Assembly (NCBI GenBank): GCA_963693305.1
Contig: OY855908.1
Coordinates: forward strand, 32,631,805-32,695,804
Length of the DNA: 64,000 bases
Direction: 5' to 3'
DNA from: Meandrina meandrites
Taxonomy: Eukaryota > Cnidaria > Anthozoa > Scleractinia > Meandrinidae
In this document: positions 1-11,695 of the stretch, piece by piece
Position numbering within the stretch: position 1 is the stretch's first letter
How the letters are laid out: every line of letters starts with the position of its first letter
Position numbers and translations under genes: made by a program
Notes under the pieces: model-generated
Seen by the model: only the letters and a program-made list of their open reading frames with translations
What the model was told of the DNA's origin: nothing
Database searches by the model: none

Positions 1-5
1 TTCAG

Positions 6-739
6 GCTAACAAGGTTGCGGTGTTGCTTCTGTTACTGGTCTCCATAGCTTTGTTTTCAGTACCATCGTCCTCATTCGGTAAGTGAAACCCTGTCTGCCT
101 TTCTTATTGCACTTTAGTACGTTTTCATATGGGTATCAAATAATTTGATAGTTCATATATAAAGGACCTAAATTACGGAACTAAATCAATATTAAAAAGG
201 ATTTGTTTATGTTGAGGGGGGAGGGAACGTCATATTTTCTATGCCCTACTCCATTTGAGAAATAGATAACATTTTTCGTGTATCCCAATTAAAATGTGCA
301 TCAACACTCTCGTGGTTACCGTAAGCGGTACCAATTTTAATTGGAAAGGTACTCATTTCAGTTAAACACTGTAATTTATGATCGATGCTCATCCCCAGAA
401 TTTCTCCAGGGGGGGGGGGGGGGGGGGGGTGGGGAGAGGGAGGGAGGTTGGGGAAAGCTGGGAAGCCATTTGAAATTAAACATTGCAATTATAATTTACT
501 TCGTCATTTATATCCTTGCAGTTCTACCAAAATTCTTACCATGCAATAGGAGAGACCCTGTCGGTGCTATCGCCAATTGTATGTACGCAATGGTCTTGGA
601 CGTGAGATGCAAATTTCAAACAGGCAGGGGTTATTTCTGGGCCAAATGTCACCAGTCCAACCATCGTCTAGTCTGGGACTGCGGATCCATTCATCATGGC
701 CACTATCCAGTTTGCTGTGACTACACATGTCCATATTAA
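6..739 (+). CDS. Nine-Cys-family secreted peptide gene 1 (5' partial; 8 Cys)
   Basis: Exons 6-78 and 522-739; the window begins with the acceptor TTCAG, so the ATG-only first exon is outside. Exon 2 encodes a hydrophobic signal peptide (ANKVAVLLLLLVSIALFSV) and ends in phase 1 before GTAAGT. Exon 3 follows TTGCAG and gives a 72-residue C-terminal part ending CDYTCPY. It keeps the family spacing except that the fourth cysteine is replaced (GRGYF where relatives have GRCDF), leaving eight. The usual WDLR before Cys3 is VLDVR. AATAAA lies at 981-986. The peptide should be secreted. Its function is unknown; a defence or toxin-like role is only inferred from size, secretion, disulfides and array setting. 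Confidence 0.8.
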
Positions 740-2454
740 ACATTTGTCGTTACTGCTGTATTCTAAGTTATTGCTACTTTACCGAAAAATTGTTATGTCT
801 TTAGCCCTGTGTGATGAATTCATTTTGGCTGATTAGAATCATCCAGGTAGCTGATTTGATGCTAACTTTGAACTTAAAAGTGTGCAAATTATGAGTGAGA
901 TTACAACTGTTCCAGGTCATTGATTAAAAGAGTGTTATTGTGTGATTAAGCAATCTCAATTCTATATGTATGATTTATGTAATAAATTTCGTTTTTAATA
1001 ATAACCAGCGATATCAGAGTGTTTATTTCATTAATAATTATTGCTGAATTAATTAAGTAGGAATATTCACATTTCCAGATAGAGTTAATCTCGTACCTAG
1101 AGCATCTCTTTCAATGCAGAATTTTGTTTAAGGATAAAAAACTATCCCGGCCAAAAAAACCACACTTACGTATACCTCATTTTCAATCCTTCTTAAAAAG
1201 CTTTATGAGCTAAGGCTCTGTAAGCTAATATCTCGACATGTGCCGTGATATATTTAAATCGCCCATTAACATCGATGTCTCAATTACTTGCTTTCGGCTC
1301 GTGATTTCAGTTTCAAACTGCCTAAAGCTCTTGAACTCAAAAACCTCTTTGGGCCTTCTTTTTGAGTCCTGACTAGTGAACCAAGGGAACAGTTGCCCCC
1401 CACTCCGAACTTTTATTAATGGGAAAGTCAATAACTATTGTTTTTTGGATAATAAAAATGCCGTTTTGGACAAGAAAAACGGCCAGCTAAGATTTACGGA
1501 ACGCTTGCGGCAGCTCGTTAATATATAAGTTCCTCTCCCGGAAAATTCTAAAAAATCTAGACATTAAGGATACTTCCCTGCCATTTGGTGCATTTTGAAC
1601 GACTTTGAGACCCATTTCAATGCCCGTTTCAAGTCATCTCTTAGACGCTTTTCCCTTAGTTCCCGCAAAATTTACTTTGCCCGTTTCTGATTGTTCTATT
1701 AACCTCTTAATTAAGTAACGGCATTTTTAAAGTTTCTTAGCTGTTTTTTTTTTCACAGACATAAAAAGTCAAGGAATTTGTACCGGGTACTGAAATGTTT
1801 CAATCATTCAGGCACTATGAAAAGAACTTAAAAATCATTAGCGTCATGCAAGAGAGATGATCGTCTCTTGCATCGTGTCGTGAGGTGGGGGGAGGGTGGG
1901 GGGGGGGGGGGGGGAGGTACAATGGCTTTCGTTTTCGGAGCGATAAAATGCCGTTTAGGATATAATAGAGGCGACTTGGATTTACGGAAACAAGTAACGG
2001 CAGCTCTTACTCATATTCGTGTAGTAAGATTTCTTTCCTCTAGAGCATCTGTCAAATTGAATACTCAGCTAAAAAATCGAGCACGATAAATATTATTTAT
2101 TTTTCAAAGAAAAACAGAATTGAGCTGCAACTTAATTTAGTTATCGAGTTTTGAGAAGGGAATGAATTATTTATCAGCAGGGAATTGATTCAAAAACGTA
2201 TTTTAGATTCCCCGAATTGCCGTCACCTTGAAGGACTGAAGACATTGGTGGGACGCGGCATTAACACCGACATCCTTGCTCTCAAAAGCAAAACGGGATG
2301 TTTTTACAAAATTACACACATAACGAGCATCAGATCTAGTATGAGTTTGACTGGCCTTGAAATTGTAAACACTGTGCTCAAGAAAGCAAACAATGTAAAT
2401 GTAACCCCTGAAGTGTCTTTGTTCAAATTATAATCTGAAATTACACAGTAATTT
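740..2454. other. Spacer after gene 1
   Basis: Holds the 3'UTR of gene 1 to about 990. The rest is AT-rich DNA with a G-run near 1887-1914 and no supportable gene. The short ORFs here have no domain, splice or paralogue support. Confidence 0.6.
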
Positions 2455-2815
2455 TTAAAGAGTTATTTTTACTCCTGTAGTGGGGTTGAACTAACTCCTC
2501 AAGGTGGAGTTACTTTCTTTCGGAGTACTCTAACTCCAAAAGGTGTTATTTTATCTACAAAGAAAATTATCCTCTCCATTCTGTGGGAGTTATTATAAAA
2601 TTGGAGTTAAATTTAACTCCCTTGTGTTGCATGGAATTAAATTCCAGTTTAACTCTGAATGGAGAGTTAAACGTACTCCATTTATAGAGTCATTTTTGAG
2701 GAGTTATTATAACTCCAGTTAAGAAGTATGGAGCTACCCTAACGTTTAACTCTGCAAGGAGAGTAAAATAAACTCCATTTTGAGAGTCATTTTTGAGGAG
2801 TTTCGTTGTTTGTCA
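2455..2815. repeat. Degenerate GGAGTTA / TAACTCC repeat block
   Basis: About 360 bp built from irregularly spaced copies of GGAGTTA-like words and their complement TAACTCC, including a repeated phrase GAGTCATTTTTGAGGAGT near 2686 and 2784. No equivalent is seen in the spacers of the other array units. It looks like a degenerate palindromic satellite or mobile-element interior. Confidence 0.6.
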
Positions 2816-2894
2816 GCTCCTCAGGTCTGATGTGAAGTAATTTCGGTGAGTTACTGCTTTGCGAAATTTTTGAACACGTGTGCTTTATCAAATG

Positions 2895-3480
2895 TTCCCA
2901 AGGCTGGAAACAATTATCGACAGCATCTCACTCGAAGCTCCATATCTTGCATGAAATTGATCAAATCGCTACAGAAATTCCACCAACGTGGTTCCCGATA
3001 ATTTTGTTTTCCTTTCGTCGTTCCTCGGGTACCGATTGCTGTACTGAAGGGTGCGAAAAGTGTATTTTCTTGGTATGCGTAACCGGTTGAACCACACACA
3101 AGATCATGTGTCATCATGCTGACAAAATAGGCCTCAGGTGAGGTGAGGCATGAATATATTATCCCCAACGCTACATAACACTGTACAGGCCGGGAGAGGT
3201 CGATTCCCTACCGCAAACAGCAAGTCAGCGGTACGTGGGCAGCTTTGTACATGTAAGCGGTGGGAAATTGTCACATTTAAGAAAGGGCGCTGATTTTCTA
3301 TATCTGGTAGAAAATCGATTGCAGTCATCGCGATCTTGGTTGCAGCAGTCCTTTATACGTACGAGTGCTTCAAATATGAAATTGTTTACTGCCTAGAATC
3401 GAGCGAAAAGCAATCGCCACGATACACATAATTGTGAACACTGTGCTGAAGACAGTCTAGTTTAAAATTCAAAGGTCAAT
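2895..3480. repeat. Array spacer block (oldest-looking copy)
   Basis: This block begins near AAGGCTGGAAACAA and ends near AAATTCAAAGGTCAATAA. It recurs, more or less diverged, at about 7120-7940, 15920-16880, 23540-24500, 28750-29610 and 39290-40160. It belongs to the duplicated unit around each peptide gene. Short ORFs in it are not conserved in frame between copies and are not called. Confidence 0.6.
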
Positions 3481-3739
3481 AATGAAAGTCATCTGATGTT
3501 TGTGGTAGGTACTATTATAATAGAACATCCTGTTCAGCTTAAAAACAAACATAACACATGAACTACGCATGGTTTGAAAAATAATTTAAAACTAACTTGA
3601 CGTTTCGCATGCTACAGCACGCATCTTCAGAAGTGACGGTTAAAAAACAACGAAAGATTTAAAACCTAAAAATACAAAGCTGGAAAGGAACGGGTCTCTG
3701 TAAAATGCTGACCGGATGGCGGCGGATGGCCGCTTAAGC

Positions 3740-3752
3740 TGAACATCCTGTT
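3740..3752. promoter_or_regulatory. Palindrome GAACATCCTGTTC in upstream repeat
   Basis: GAACA-TCC-TGTTC is an inverted repeat with a 3-nt spacer, here extended by GCTTAAGCT arms. Exact copies also occur at 3523, 7984, 10827, 16917, 17043, 24550, 24675, 29652 and 40202, all upstream of peptide genes. It matches the half-site layout of vertebrate 3-keto-steroid receptor elements. It may equally be the terminus of a mobile repeat copied with the genes. Confidence 0.4.
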
Positions 3753-3978
3753 CAGCTTAAGCGAAAAAGGATGGAGTCCAATTATAATCTGAAAAGGAAA
3801 TGAGTGTGAATTCACAGCGATGGTGGCTGCAACATCTACAGCACTTCCACTTCAGCGACATCTGAGATTTGTTTTCATCGCAATGCGACAACGTATCAAC
3901 AAACAGGAGGAAGTGAAAGTGTGATCTTGAGTATGACTTTTATTGGCCTAGTTTGAAATTGCAAAACACTGTGTTAAA

Positions 3979-4270
3979 GGGGGGAGGGAGGGTACTCCAA
4001 TAGGAAAGGGGTGGGGTTGCTCGTCGGAAATTTTGAAAAGAACCCCTATAAAAGCAGACCAATCTGGGTGTGGCTAAAACTCTTGAACCTGAAATATACC
4101 AGAATGCAAAAACTGGAATTTAAATTTCTGCAAAAAAATTTGTCGAGCGCAAAGTGCAATTTGTGCAACCCTAAAATAGACCTTGACGACTAAAAATATT
4201 TACACCCCTAAGCGAGATGATGAGCATCCCCGCCCCTTTCATATGGAAGCTCCACCCCCCCCTCCCGGGG
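3979..4270. mobile_element. MITE-like GGTACTCC/GGAGT-ended element, gene 2 upstream
   Basis: G-rich left end with GGTACTCC and C-rich right end ending CTCCCGGGG. The same element lies upstream of genes 3 to 8 at a similar distance, so it was copied together with the genes. Confidence 0.6.
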
Positions 4271-4618
4271 AAATACTGTTATTAACAATAAATCAAAAGG
4301 TCAGTAAGAAAAGTCATACACTGCATGATATTCGTCGTATACGTGCTGTTGTAAGAAAATATCCCGTTCAGCTTAAGCGAATAACGATGGAGTCTAGTTT
4401 GTGGACAGAGAAGGAACAGAGTATCAATTCACGGCTAGGCGTGCCTCAACATTTACAACACTTCCTCTCCAGTGACAGCAGGGGTTTAAATTCAGCATAA
4501 ATGGTCAACAATGAGACAAGACTTACCAATTTAACACGACAAGTGCAAGTGGAAATCTTCTGTCCTCTGAAAAGACTACCCACAAGAAAGCTCAGTTCTC
4601 GCTATCACGGCTAGCAAA

Positions 4619-5642
4619 ATGGTACGTTTGACTCTATTATGACGGTTTGGTGTTTTGAATTGATTTTTACAGCCCACTGACGAATACTTTACTTATTCTT
4701 AACCTTCAGGCTAACAAGGCTGCGGTGTTGCTTCTGTTTCTTGTCTCCATAGCTTTGTTCTCTGTACCCTCGTCCTCAACTTTTCGTAAGTAAAACCTGT
4801 CTGTTTGTAACTAAACCTTAATCAATATACCTACATCAAGGACACAAAAAAATAAAGTTAATTAGGGCTTATGTTTGTATGCCGGAACACTGGCAAGGAA
4901 CTGATAATACAGACAATCTTGGCCGGGCTGAATGAATCTAACTTATATAACCTTTCACGTAAATGACGTTTTTCCTGTTTTGACATACAGTGCAAATTTT
5001 TATAGCCGCTATCATATTGAAAAGTCCAGGATACAGTTCAGCGCTAGTTGTCATTTACTGAAAGTATGGGATCATTTTGAAATTCTACCGTTCGATGAAA
5101 CTTACGGTCTCCAATGCAAAGTTAAGAAGGCTTTGTTCATTTCAGAACTACAACCATCTTAACGTGTAAATGTCAACGTCAGCAGTGAGAAGCCGATGCT
5201 TTATAGCTGAAACGTTGTTTACTCCTCGAGATCATTTTTCCACTCTAGGTTCCACATCTTTACTATTGCGGTATAAATAGTTGTCAAAAAAAAAATGTAA
5301 CAGTTACTGTTGAGATTGTATGTTACTTAGCATACAAAACGTCAATTTCTGAAAAAATTCATTATTTTACCATGGCTATCACCGTTGTTTGTTTTATATA
5401 GTTTTAACACTGAATCATTTACTTTCGTAACTTGTTTTCTTGCAGTTGTAACAGAATTTACAGTGTGCAACATCGCTCCTCCTAATTGCATGTTCGAACT
5501 TTGGGACATAAGATGCAGATTTCATAGAGGCAGGTGTGATTTCTCGGTCAATTGTCACAAGCGCCCTGTTGGTAATGGCTGGGACTGCGGATCCATTCCT
5601 CGTGGTTACACCCTGGGCTGCTGTGAAAGAAAATGTCCATAA
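4619..5642 (+). CDS. Nine-Cys-family secreted peptide gene 2 (short first loop)
   Basis: Exons: ATG at 4619-4621 (exon 1 otherwise 5'UTR, donor GTACGT), 4710-4785 and 5446-5642. The precursor is about 91 aa. Exon 2 gives a signal peptide (ANKAAVLLLFLVSIALFSV) close to that of gene 1. Exon 3 enters in phase 1 and carries nine cysteines. The Cys1-Cys2 loop is only six residues (NIAPPN) against eleven in relatives. The rest is canonical: WDIRC, GRCDFSVNC, GWDCGSIPRG, and a terminal KCP after CC. The TATA position is weak (CATAAAT around 4496). Intron 2 is related to but clearly diverged from that of the later genes, so this is an older branch than genes 3-8. Confidence 0.85.
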
Positions 5643-6847
5643 ACATTTGTCAATACCGGAATATATTTTTCCGTGATTTATGAAAGCACTTATGTAAATT
5701 TATTTTAGCTGATTCAAATCTTTCAGGTAGCAGGTGATGAAATAATTTAGCCTTCAACATTAACATGCAAATGAAAGATCATAAGTATTCTTGGGCCACA
5801 CGGTCAGTAGCTGAAAAATCTCGAATCCGTTTGTATGATTTATGCATTCAATAATATATCTTATTAGAAATTAAAATTTTTATAACATCACACAACAGCC
5901 GCTTCACTTGGAACATCTTAAGATTCATTTAAATTGCTTGCTTTCAGCTCGTGATTTCGCCTGAAGCACTCGCGCTCTAGATGCTCTGAATCTTTTTGTG
6001 GGATACTGATTTCACTGATACATAAAACATGGCCCTTAGCCCTAGGAAACAATAAAGGTAGTGGACTGCCATTTTGGAATTAAGATCTCATATCATATGG
6101 GAGGCAAAATTTAGCCTATGCAGGAGATCAGTACAAAGCAGTGAAGAAGGCAAAGCGGACCGTCGCCGAAGCGAAAGAGGCCGGGGGTAAGGAATATCAT
6201 AACCATCGAGGCAAAGCGCGTAACCAGAATAATCAAGTTGATCAAACAAGATCCCTGGAAAGCTATAGCGGGTTAATGAACTATTCACCGAAGCTGTTTA
6301 AAACAGGTTAAAAATTCCGCATGGCTGGTGTTGCGAATATTTTGGCAGTGCGAATACTGAGTGCAAGTTTGGGAGAACTTGATAAAGCTTTGGAAACACT
6401 CGCCTAGCCTATCGGCTGGTGTTTCCACAGCATTTCTCGTTCTCCCAAACTTCCACTCGTGCGGTTTCTATAACTCGATAGAAACACTGGAAACATGAAA
6501 CATGTTTTATATTTGTTAAATATTATCAGTATTATTGTTCAAAACTGCCAAAGAAGTGGGCCGGGAGGGGAAGATGAGATAAAATAGATGCTTTATTTGC
6601 AAACATTCAGCCAGTCTCTCCCCTTTAAAAGACACCTCGGGCAAAAATAAAATAGAAAGCAAAATATTTCAACCCTCCCCTTAAGAAATAATTGTTGCAC
6701 GGAAAACTAGACAAAACTTTTTAGCTATAGTCGTCTTGAACGACCAGACGCAGACCGCTCATCTTGAGGACAGATTTAATAAATAATGCGTCATTCCAGC
6801 CGGCAAATGATCTTCATCTTGCGTCACTTTTCAGCACCGGCAATCGC

Positions 6848-6886
6848 ACAAACAAACAAGCAAACAAACAAACAAACAAACAAACA
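6848..6886. repeat. (CAAA)n microsatellite
   Basis: Near-perfect tetranucleotide run with one interruption. Homologous runs lie at the equivalent unit positions near 15661, 23299 and 28459. Confidence 0.9.
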
Positions 6887-8338
6887 CAAACCGGCCATAT
6901 TTACTAAACCTGTAAAACGCGAAGAAGCTATTTCATCCCGCGTTAGAAAGAAACAGTTTTACTATTAAAAGTTTACTTGCTAGAAAAGAAATAAAAATGT
7001 CGAGCGCAAAGTGCTGCTACTCGTACCACAGGTAACCCAAGCTAACGATAAGGGACACAGTAGTCTAAGAAGACTCAATTTATTTAAGTTTGGATGGGAA
7101 CGAACGAATTTTGCTTTTGTTTCCAAGGCTGGAAACAATTATGGACTGTATCGCACTTAAAGCTCGATATCTTGCATGGATTTGATCAAAATCGCTACAG
7201 AATTTCCACCAGCCTATTACCCGGTATTTTTGTTTTCCTTTCGTTTCTCTCGTCTACGCAAAATACAGCCACGCCATGAACAAGGTTAAGAATGGCCTTG
7301 CACCGCCCAATATTTCTATTCTTTTCGTCCGCAAAAACAATACTCACGTGATTTCACATGAGTTTTTAATACCACGCTTCAATACCATGGCCACCCGTTA
7401 CGGTAAACACTCAATCAGAAACCGAACAAAGTTTATGTTTATGTTATGTTGTTCCTCGGGTACCGAGTGCTGCACTGAAGTGTAGGAAAATCCTCAAAAG
7501 TGCGCTGGACCATTTATTTTCATGGTAAGCGTAACCGGTTGAGCCACGCACAAGATCATGTGGCGTCATGTCGACAAAATAGGCCTCAGATGGGGTGAGG
7601 CATAAATATATCATCCCCAACGCCACATTACACTGTGAGGCCCGGAGAGGTCGATTCTCTACCGGAAATGTAGCAAATCAGCGGCATGTGCGCAGGTCTG
7701 TACACATGACTTTTGATTTAGAAAGAGGCGGAAAATTTTCACAGTTAAGAGAACGGCGGGAATTATACGAGTGCTACAAATATGAAATTGTTTACTGCCT
7801 AGAATCGAGCGACAAACATACACGTTCATCAGATCGAGTATGACTTTGACTGACCTTGAAATTGTAAACACTGTGCTGAAGACAGTAAAGAAAGCAAAGA
7901 ATTGAAATATAACTCCTGTCTGGTTTGAAATCAAAAGGTCAATAATTTAGTCATCTGATGTTTGTGGTAGGTACAATTATAAGAGAACATCCTGTTCAGC
8001 AATAAGGATGGAGTCCAGTTTGTGAAACAAACAATTATAAGCTGAAAAGGAATGGGCTCTCTATAAAACGCTGACCGGATGGCGACGGATGACCGCTTAA
8101 GCTGAACATCCTGTTGAGGATGGAGTCCAGTTTATGAAACAAACAATTATAATCCGAAAACGAACAGAGTGTGAATTCACGGCGATGATGGCTGCAACAT
8201 CTACAGCACTTCCACTTCAGCGACAACTGAGATATATTTTCATTATATATAATGCGACAACGTATCAACAAACAGGAGGAAGTGAAAGTGTGATCTTGAG
8301 TATGACTGTTATTGACCTACTTTGGGAAATGGGAAATA

Positions 8339-8601
8339 CCCGGGGGAGGTACTCCAATGGGAAATGGGTGGGGATGCTCGTCGGAAATTTTGAAAAGAAC
8401 CGCGGGTTAAAGGAGACTAATCATAGCGCGGCTAAAACTCTTTTTGACCCTGAAATACACCAAAATGCAAAAACTAGAATTTCTTTTCATTTCTTCGTGC
8501 GCAACCCTAAAATCGACCTTGACGGCTGAAGATACTTACACCCCTAAGCGAGACGACGAGCATCCCCGTCCCTTTCATGTGGGAGTCCCCCCCCTCCCGA
8601 G
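8339..8601. mobile_element. MITE-like element upstream of gene 3
   Basis: Begins CCCGGGGGAGGTACTCC and ends with a C-run followed by CTCCCGAG. Orthologous to the copies upstream of the other array genes. Confidence 0.6.
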
Positions 8602-8837
8602 AAAATAATACTTCCATCTGTTTTTAACAGTAAATTAAAAGGTCAGTAAGAGAAGTCATACGCTGCATGATATTCGTTGTTTGCGTGCTGTTGTAAGAAA
8701 ATATCCCGTTCAGCTTAAGCGAATAACGATGGAGTCCAGTTTGTGGACAGAGAAGGAACAGAGTATCAATTCATGGCTATACGAGCTTCAACATTTACAA
8801 CACTTCCTCTTCAGCGTCAGCGAGGATTTTAGTTCAG

Positions 8838-8844
8838 TATAAAA
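8838..8844 (+). promoter_or_regulatory. TATA box, gene 3
   Basis: TATAAAA in the context TTCAGTATAAAACGACAAC, about 115 nt upstream of the ATG. Identical context precedes genes 4, 5, 6 and 8. Confidence 0.75.
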
Positions 8845-8957
8845 CGACAACAACGAGACTAGACTTAGCAGTTTAACGCAGCAAGTGAAAGTGGCGTCTT
8901 CTGTCCTCTCAAGGCTAACCACAAGAAAGCTCAGTTATCGCTATCACGGCAAGCAAA

Positions 8958-10066
8958 ATGGTACGTATAACGGTTCGGTATTTTGAATTGATTTTTGATT
9001 TTTACAACCGATACTGATGAATATGTTTCTTTTTCTCAACCTTCAGACTAAACAGGCTGCAGTGTTGCTTCTGTTTCTTGTCTCCATAGCTCTGTTCTCT
9101 GTACCCTCGACCTCCAATGTTAGTAAGTAAAACCTGTCTGCTTGTCACTAAACTCCATACGTATAGCAGTAAAAGTGTACCCAGTTTATATCAAGGACTC
9201 AAAAAAATTGAATTAACAAGGGCTCATATTTGTAGGCCGAGACCCTAAGTTAGGAACTGTAAATACAGACAAAATTGCCCGGGCTGAATGAATCTAACTT
9301 ATATTACTTTTCACGTCAATGACGTTTTTGCTGTTTTGACATACAGTGCAGATTTGATAGCCCTCGTCATATAGAAAAAGCGAGGATACAGTCCAGCACT
9401 AATTGTCCTTTATTGAAAAGCATTTCAAAATAACTATCACAAGAGTAAACCACTTGTCACAACATCAAATGGGATCATTTTTACATTCTACCGTTCGGAA
9501 AAACTGGCCTCCACTGCAAAATTAAGGAAGCTTTGCTTATTCAAGAACTGCAACCATCTTTACATGTGAATGTCGACGTCAGCAGTGAGAAGCTGATGCA
9601 TTATTAGCTGAAACGTTGTAATATTAAGTTACTCTTGATGATTATTTTTCCCAGTCCAGGTTCCACTTCCCCATTATCACAATATAATTAGTTTATAAAA
9701 AAATTTGCAACGGTTGCTTTTGAAAATGTATGTTGCTTAGCATACGAAAAGTCAAGTTTAGAAAAATGTATAATTCTGCCATGTTTATCACCGCTGTTTT
9801 TTACTTTTAAACACTGAATTAATTCAGTCGTTATTTATTTTCTTGCAGCTGTAGTCAGATTTGCTGTTTGCAATAAGCGAAACTCATTTAGTGATGTCGC
9901 CAATTGCCTGAAGGAAGAATGGGACTTAAGATGTAGATTTCCAACAAGTTCAGGCAGGTGTCCTTTCTCCGCCATCAAATGTCACAATCGTGGTCATCGT
10001 CAGGGCTGGGACTGTGGATCCATTCCTCATGATTCCATAGTTTGCTGTGACTTCGTATGTCCATAA
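8958..10066 (+). CDS. Nine-Cys-family secreted peptide gene 3
   Basis: Seen only by splicing: ATG 8958-8960 with donor GTACGT, exon 2 9047-9122 and exon 3 9849-10066 after TTGCAG; precursor about 98 aa. The signal peptide starts MTKQAAVLLLFLVSIALFSV. The mature exon has nine cysteines with slightly longer Cys3-Cys4 (8) and Cys4-Cys5 (6) loops (PTSSGRC, PFSAIKC), resembling gene 6 in this part. The C5-C6 loop is HNRGHRQGWD, and the last loop is one residue short (GSIPHDSIV). It ends CCDFVCP. AATAAA is at 10295-10300. No ATG opens exon 3, so a plain ORF search misses the gene. Confidence 0.87.
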
Positions 10067-10385
10067 ACAGTTGTCATACCGAATTACATTTTCCCATGAT
10101 TTAAGCACTTGTATAATTTTATTTTAGCCGAATCATAGCTTTAATTAAGGTAGCTGATGAGATCAGTTATTTGGTCTTCAACTTTAAAATTATGCAAATG
10201 AAAGATCATAAGTATTCTTGGACCACACGGTCATAGCTTGAAACAATTTTCTTGTGTGATAAAAAAATCTCGAATCCGTTTGTATGATTTATACAATAAA
10301 TTGTATTCTTAACGATTTTGGAGTGTTAAAACATTTATTGCCATCGCCATTAAATAAAAACCATGAACTCCAACCACAGCCAAGC

Positions 10386-10685
10386 CATTCTCGTCCCCAT
10401 AGCCCTTTTCGCTTCTCTTAGCCGGCGGGGCCTTGGCACGAGAAACGAAGGGCTCTGGGGACACAGGATTTCCAGTCCTAGATTCTAGGACTTCCGGTCT
10501 TCATGTATGCAGTCGTGATGTTTCTAAAGACTGTGTGGGACAGTTAAGGCGTTTTTTACTTCCGCTCAAGATTTGTTTGTTTCAAACAGCCAATCAAAAA
10601 AATTCGAATTAATTCAAAAATCCTATGTCCCCAGAGCCCTTCGTTTCGGCTAAGAGAAGCGAAAAGGGCTATGCGGACGAGAATG
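10386..10685. mobile_element. 300-bp MITE-like element with about 38-bp terminal inverted repeats
   Basis: The left arm CATTCTCGTCCCCATAGCCC is mirrored at the right end (GGGCTATGCGGACGAGAATG). Both arms continue through the CTTTTCGCTTCTCTTAGCCG segment. No coding capacity. It sits in the gene 3-gene 4 spacer and is absent from the other units. Confidence 0.75.
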
Positions 10686-11038
10686 CAGCCACCCCCCTAA
10701 TTTCGTACCCAGGTGACCTCTATAAATGCATGCAAATGGTGTTACATTACCAAAACACATTACAAGCTGAAAGGAACGGGTCTCTGTAAGATGCTGACCG
10801 GATGGCGGTGGATGGCCGCTTAAGCTGAACATCCTGTTCAGCTTAAGCAAATAAGGATGGAGTACAGTTTGTGAAACAAACAATTATAATCCGAAAAGGA
10901 ACAGTACAGCACTTCCAAGTTCAACGACAACTAAGATTCATTACCATTATAATGCGACAACGTATCAACAAACAGGAGGAAGTGAAAGTGTCATCTTGAG
11001 TATGACTGTTATTGACCTACTTTGGGAAACGGGAAATA

Positions 11039-11338
11039 CCCGGGGGAGGTACTCCAATAGGAAATGGGTGGGGATGCTCGTCGGAATTTTTGAAAAGAAC
11101 CGCGGGTTAAAGGAGACTAATCATTATTCATAGCGTGGCTAGAACTCTTTTTGACCCTGAAATATACCAAAATGGAAAAACTAGAATTTATATTTCTATT
11201 ATATTTCTTCGTGAGCAACCCTAAAATCGACCTTGACGGCTAAAGATATTTACACGCCGGCTAAGCGAGACGACGAGCATCCCCGCCCCTTTCATGTAGG
11301 AGTCCCCCCCGCCCCCCCCCCCCCCCCCCAACTCCCGA
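11039..11338. mobile_element. MITE-like element upstream of gene 4
   Basis: Same GGTACTCC-ended element as upstream of gene 3. Its right end carries an expanded C-run. Confidence 0.6.
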
Positions 11339-11575
11339 GAAAATAATACTTCCATCTGTTTTTAACAGTAAATTAAAAGGTCAGTAAGAGAAGTCATACA
11401 CTGCATGATATTCGTTGTTTGCGTGCTGTTGTAGGAGAATATCCTGTTCAGCTTAAGCGAATAATGATGGAGTCCAGTTTGTGGACAGAGAAGAAACAGA
11501 GTATCAATTCACGGCTAGACGAGCTTCAACATTTACAACACTTCCTCTTCAGCGTCAGCGGGGATTTTAGTTCAG

Positions 11576-11582
11576 TATAAAA
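11576..11582 (+). promoter_or_regulatory. TATA box, gene 4
   Basis: TATAAAA in the conserved context TTCAGTATAAAACGACAAC, about 115 nt before the start codon. Confidence 0.75.
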
Positions 11583-11695
11583 CGACAACAACGAGACTAG
11601 ACTTAGCAGTTTAACGCAGCAAGTGAAAGTGGAATCTTCTGTCCTCTCAAGGCTAACCACAAGAAAGCTCAGTTATCGCTATCACGGCAAGCAAA

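Larger units (their letters stand above)
5643..8837. other. Spacer between genes 2 and 3
   Basis: Contains the 3'UTR of gene 2, a CAAA microsatellite at 6848-6886, the array spacer block at about 7120-7940, a GAACATCCTGTTC palindrome at 7984, and the MITE-like element at 8339-8601. No coding gene is supported. The proline- or lysine-rich short ORFs come from simple repeats. Confidence 0.6.

Noticed and set aside
246..488. Proline- or glycine-rich ORFs across G/C homopolymer runs (also near 1868, 4183, 51074-51420)
   Set aside because: They are translations of poly-G/poly-C tracts, occur on both strands and have no splice, paralogue or domain support.
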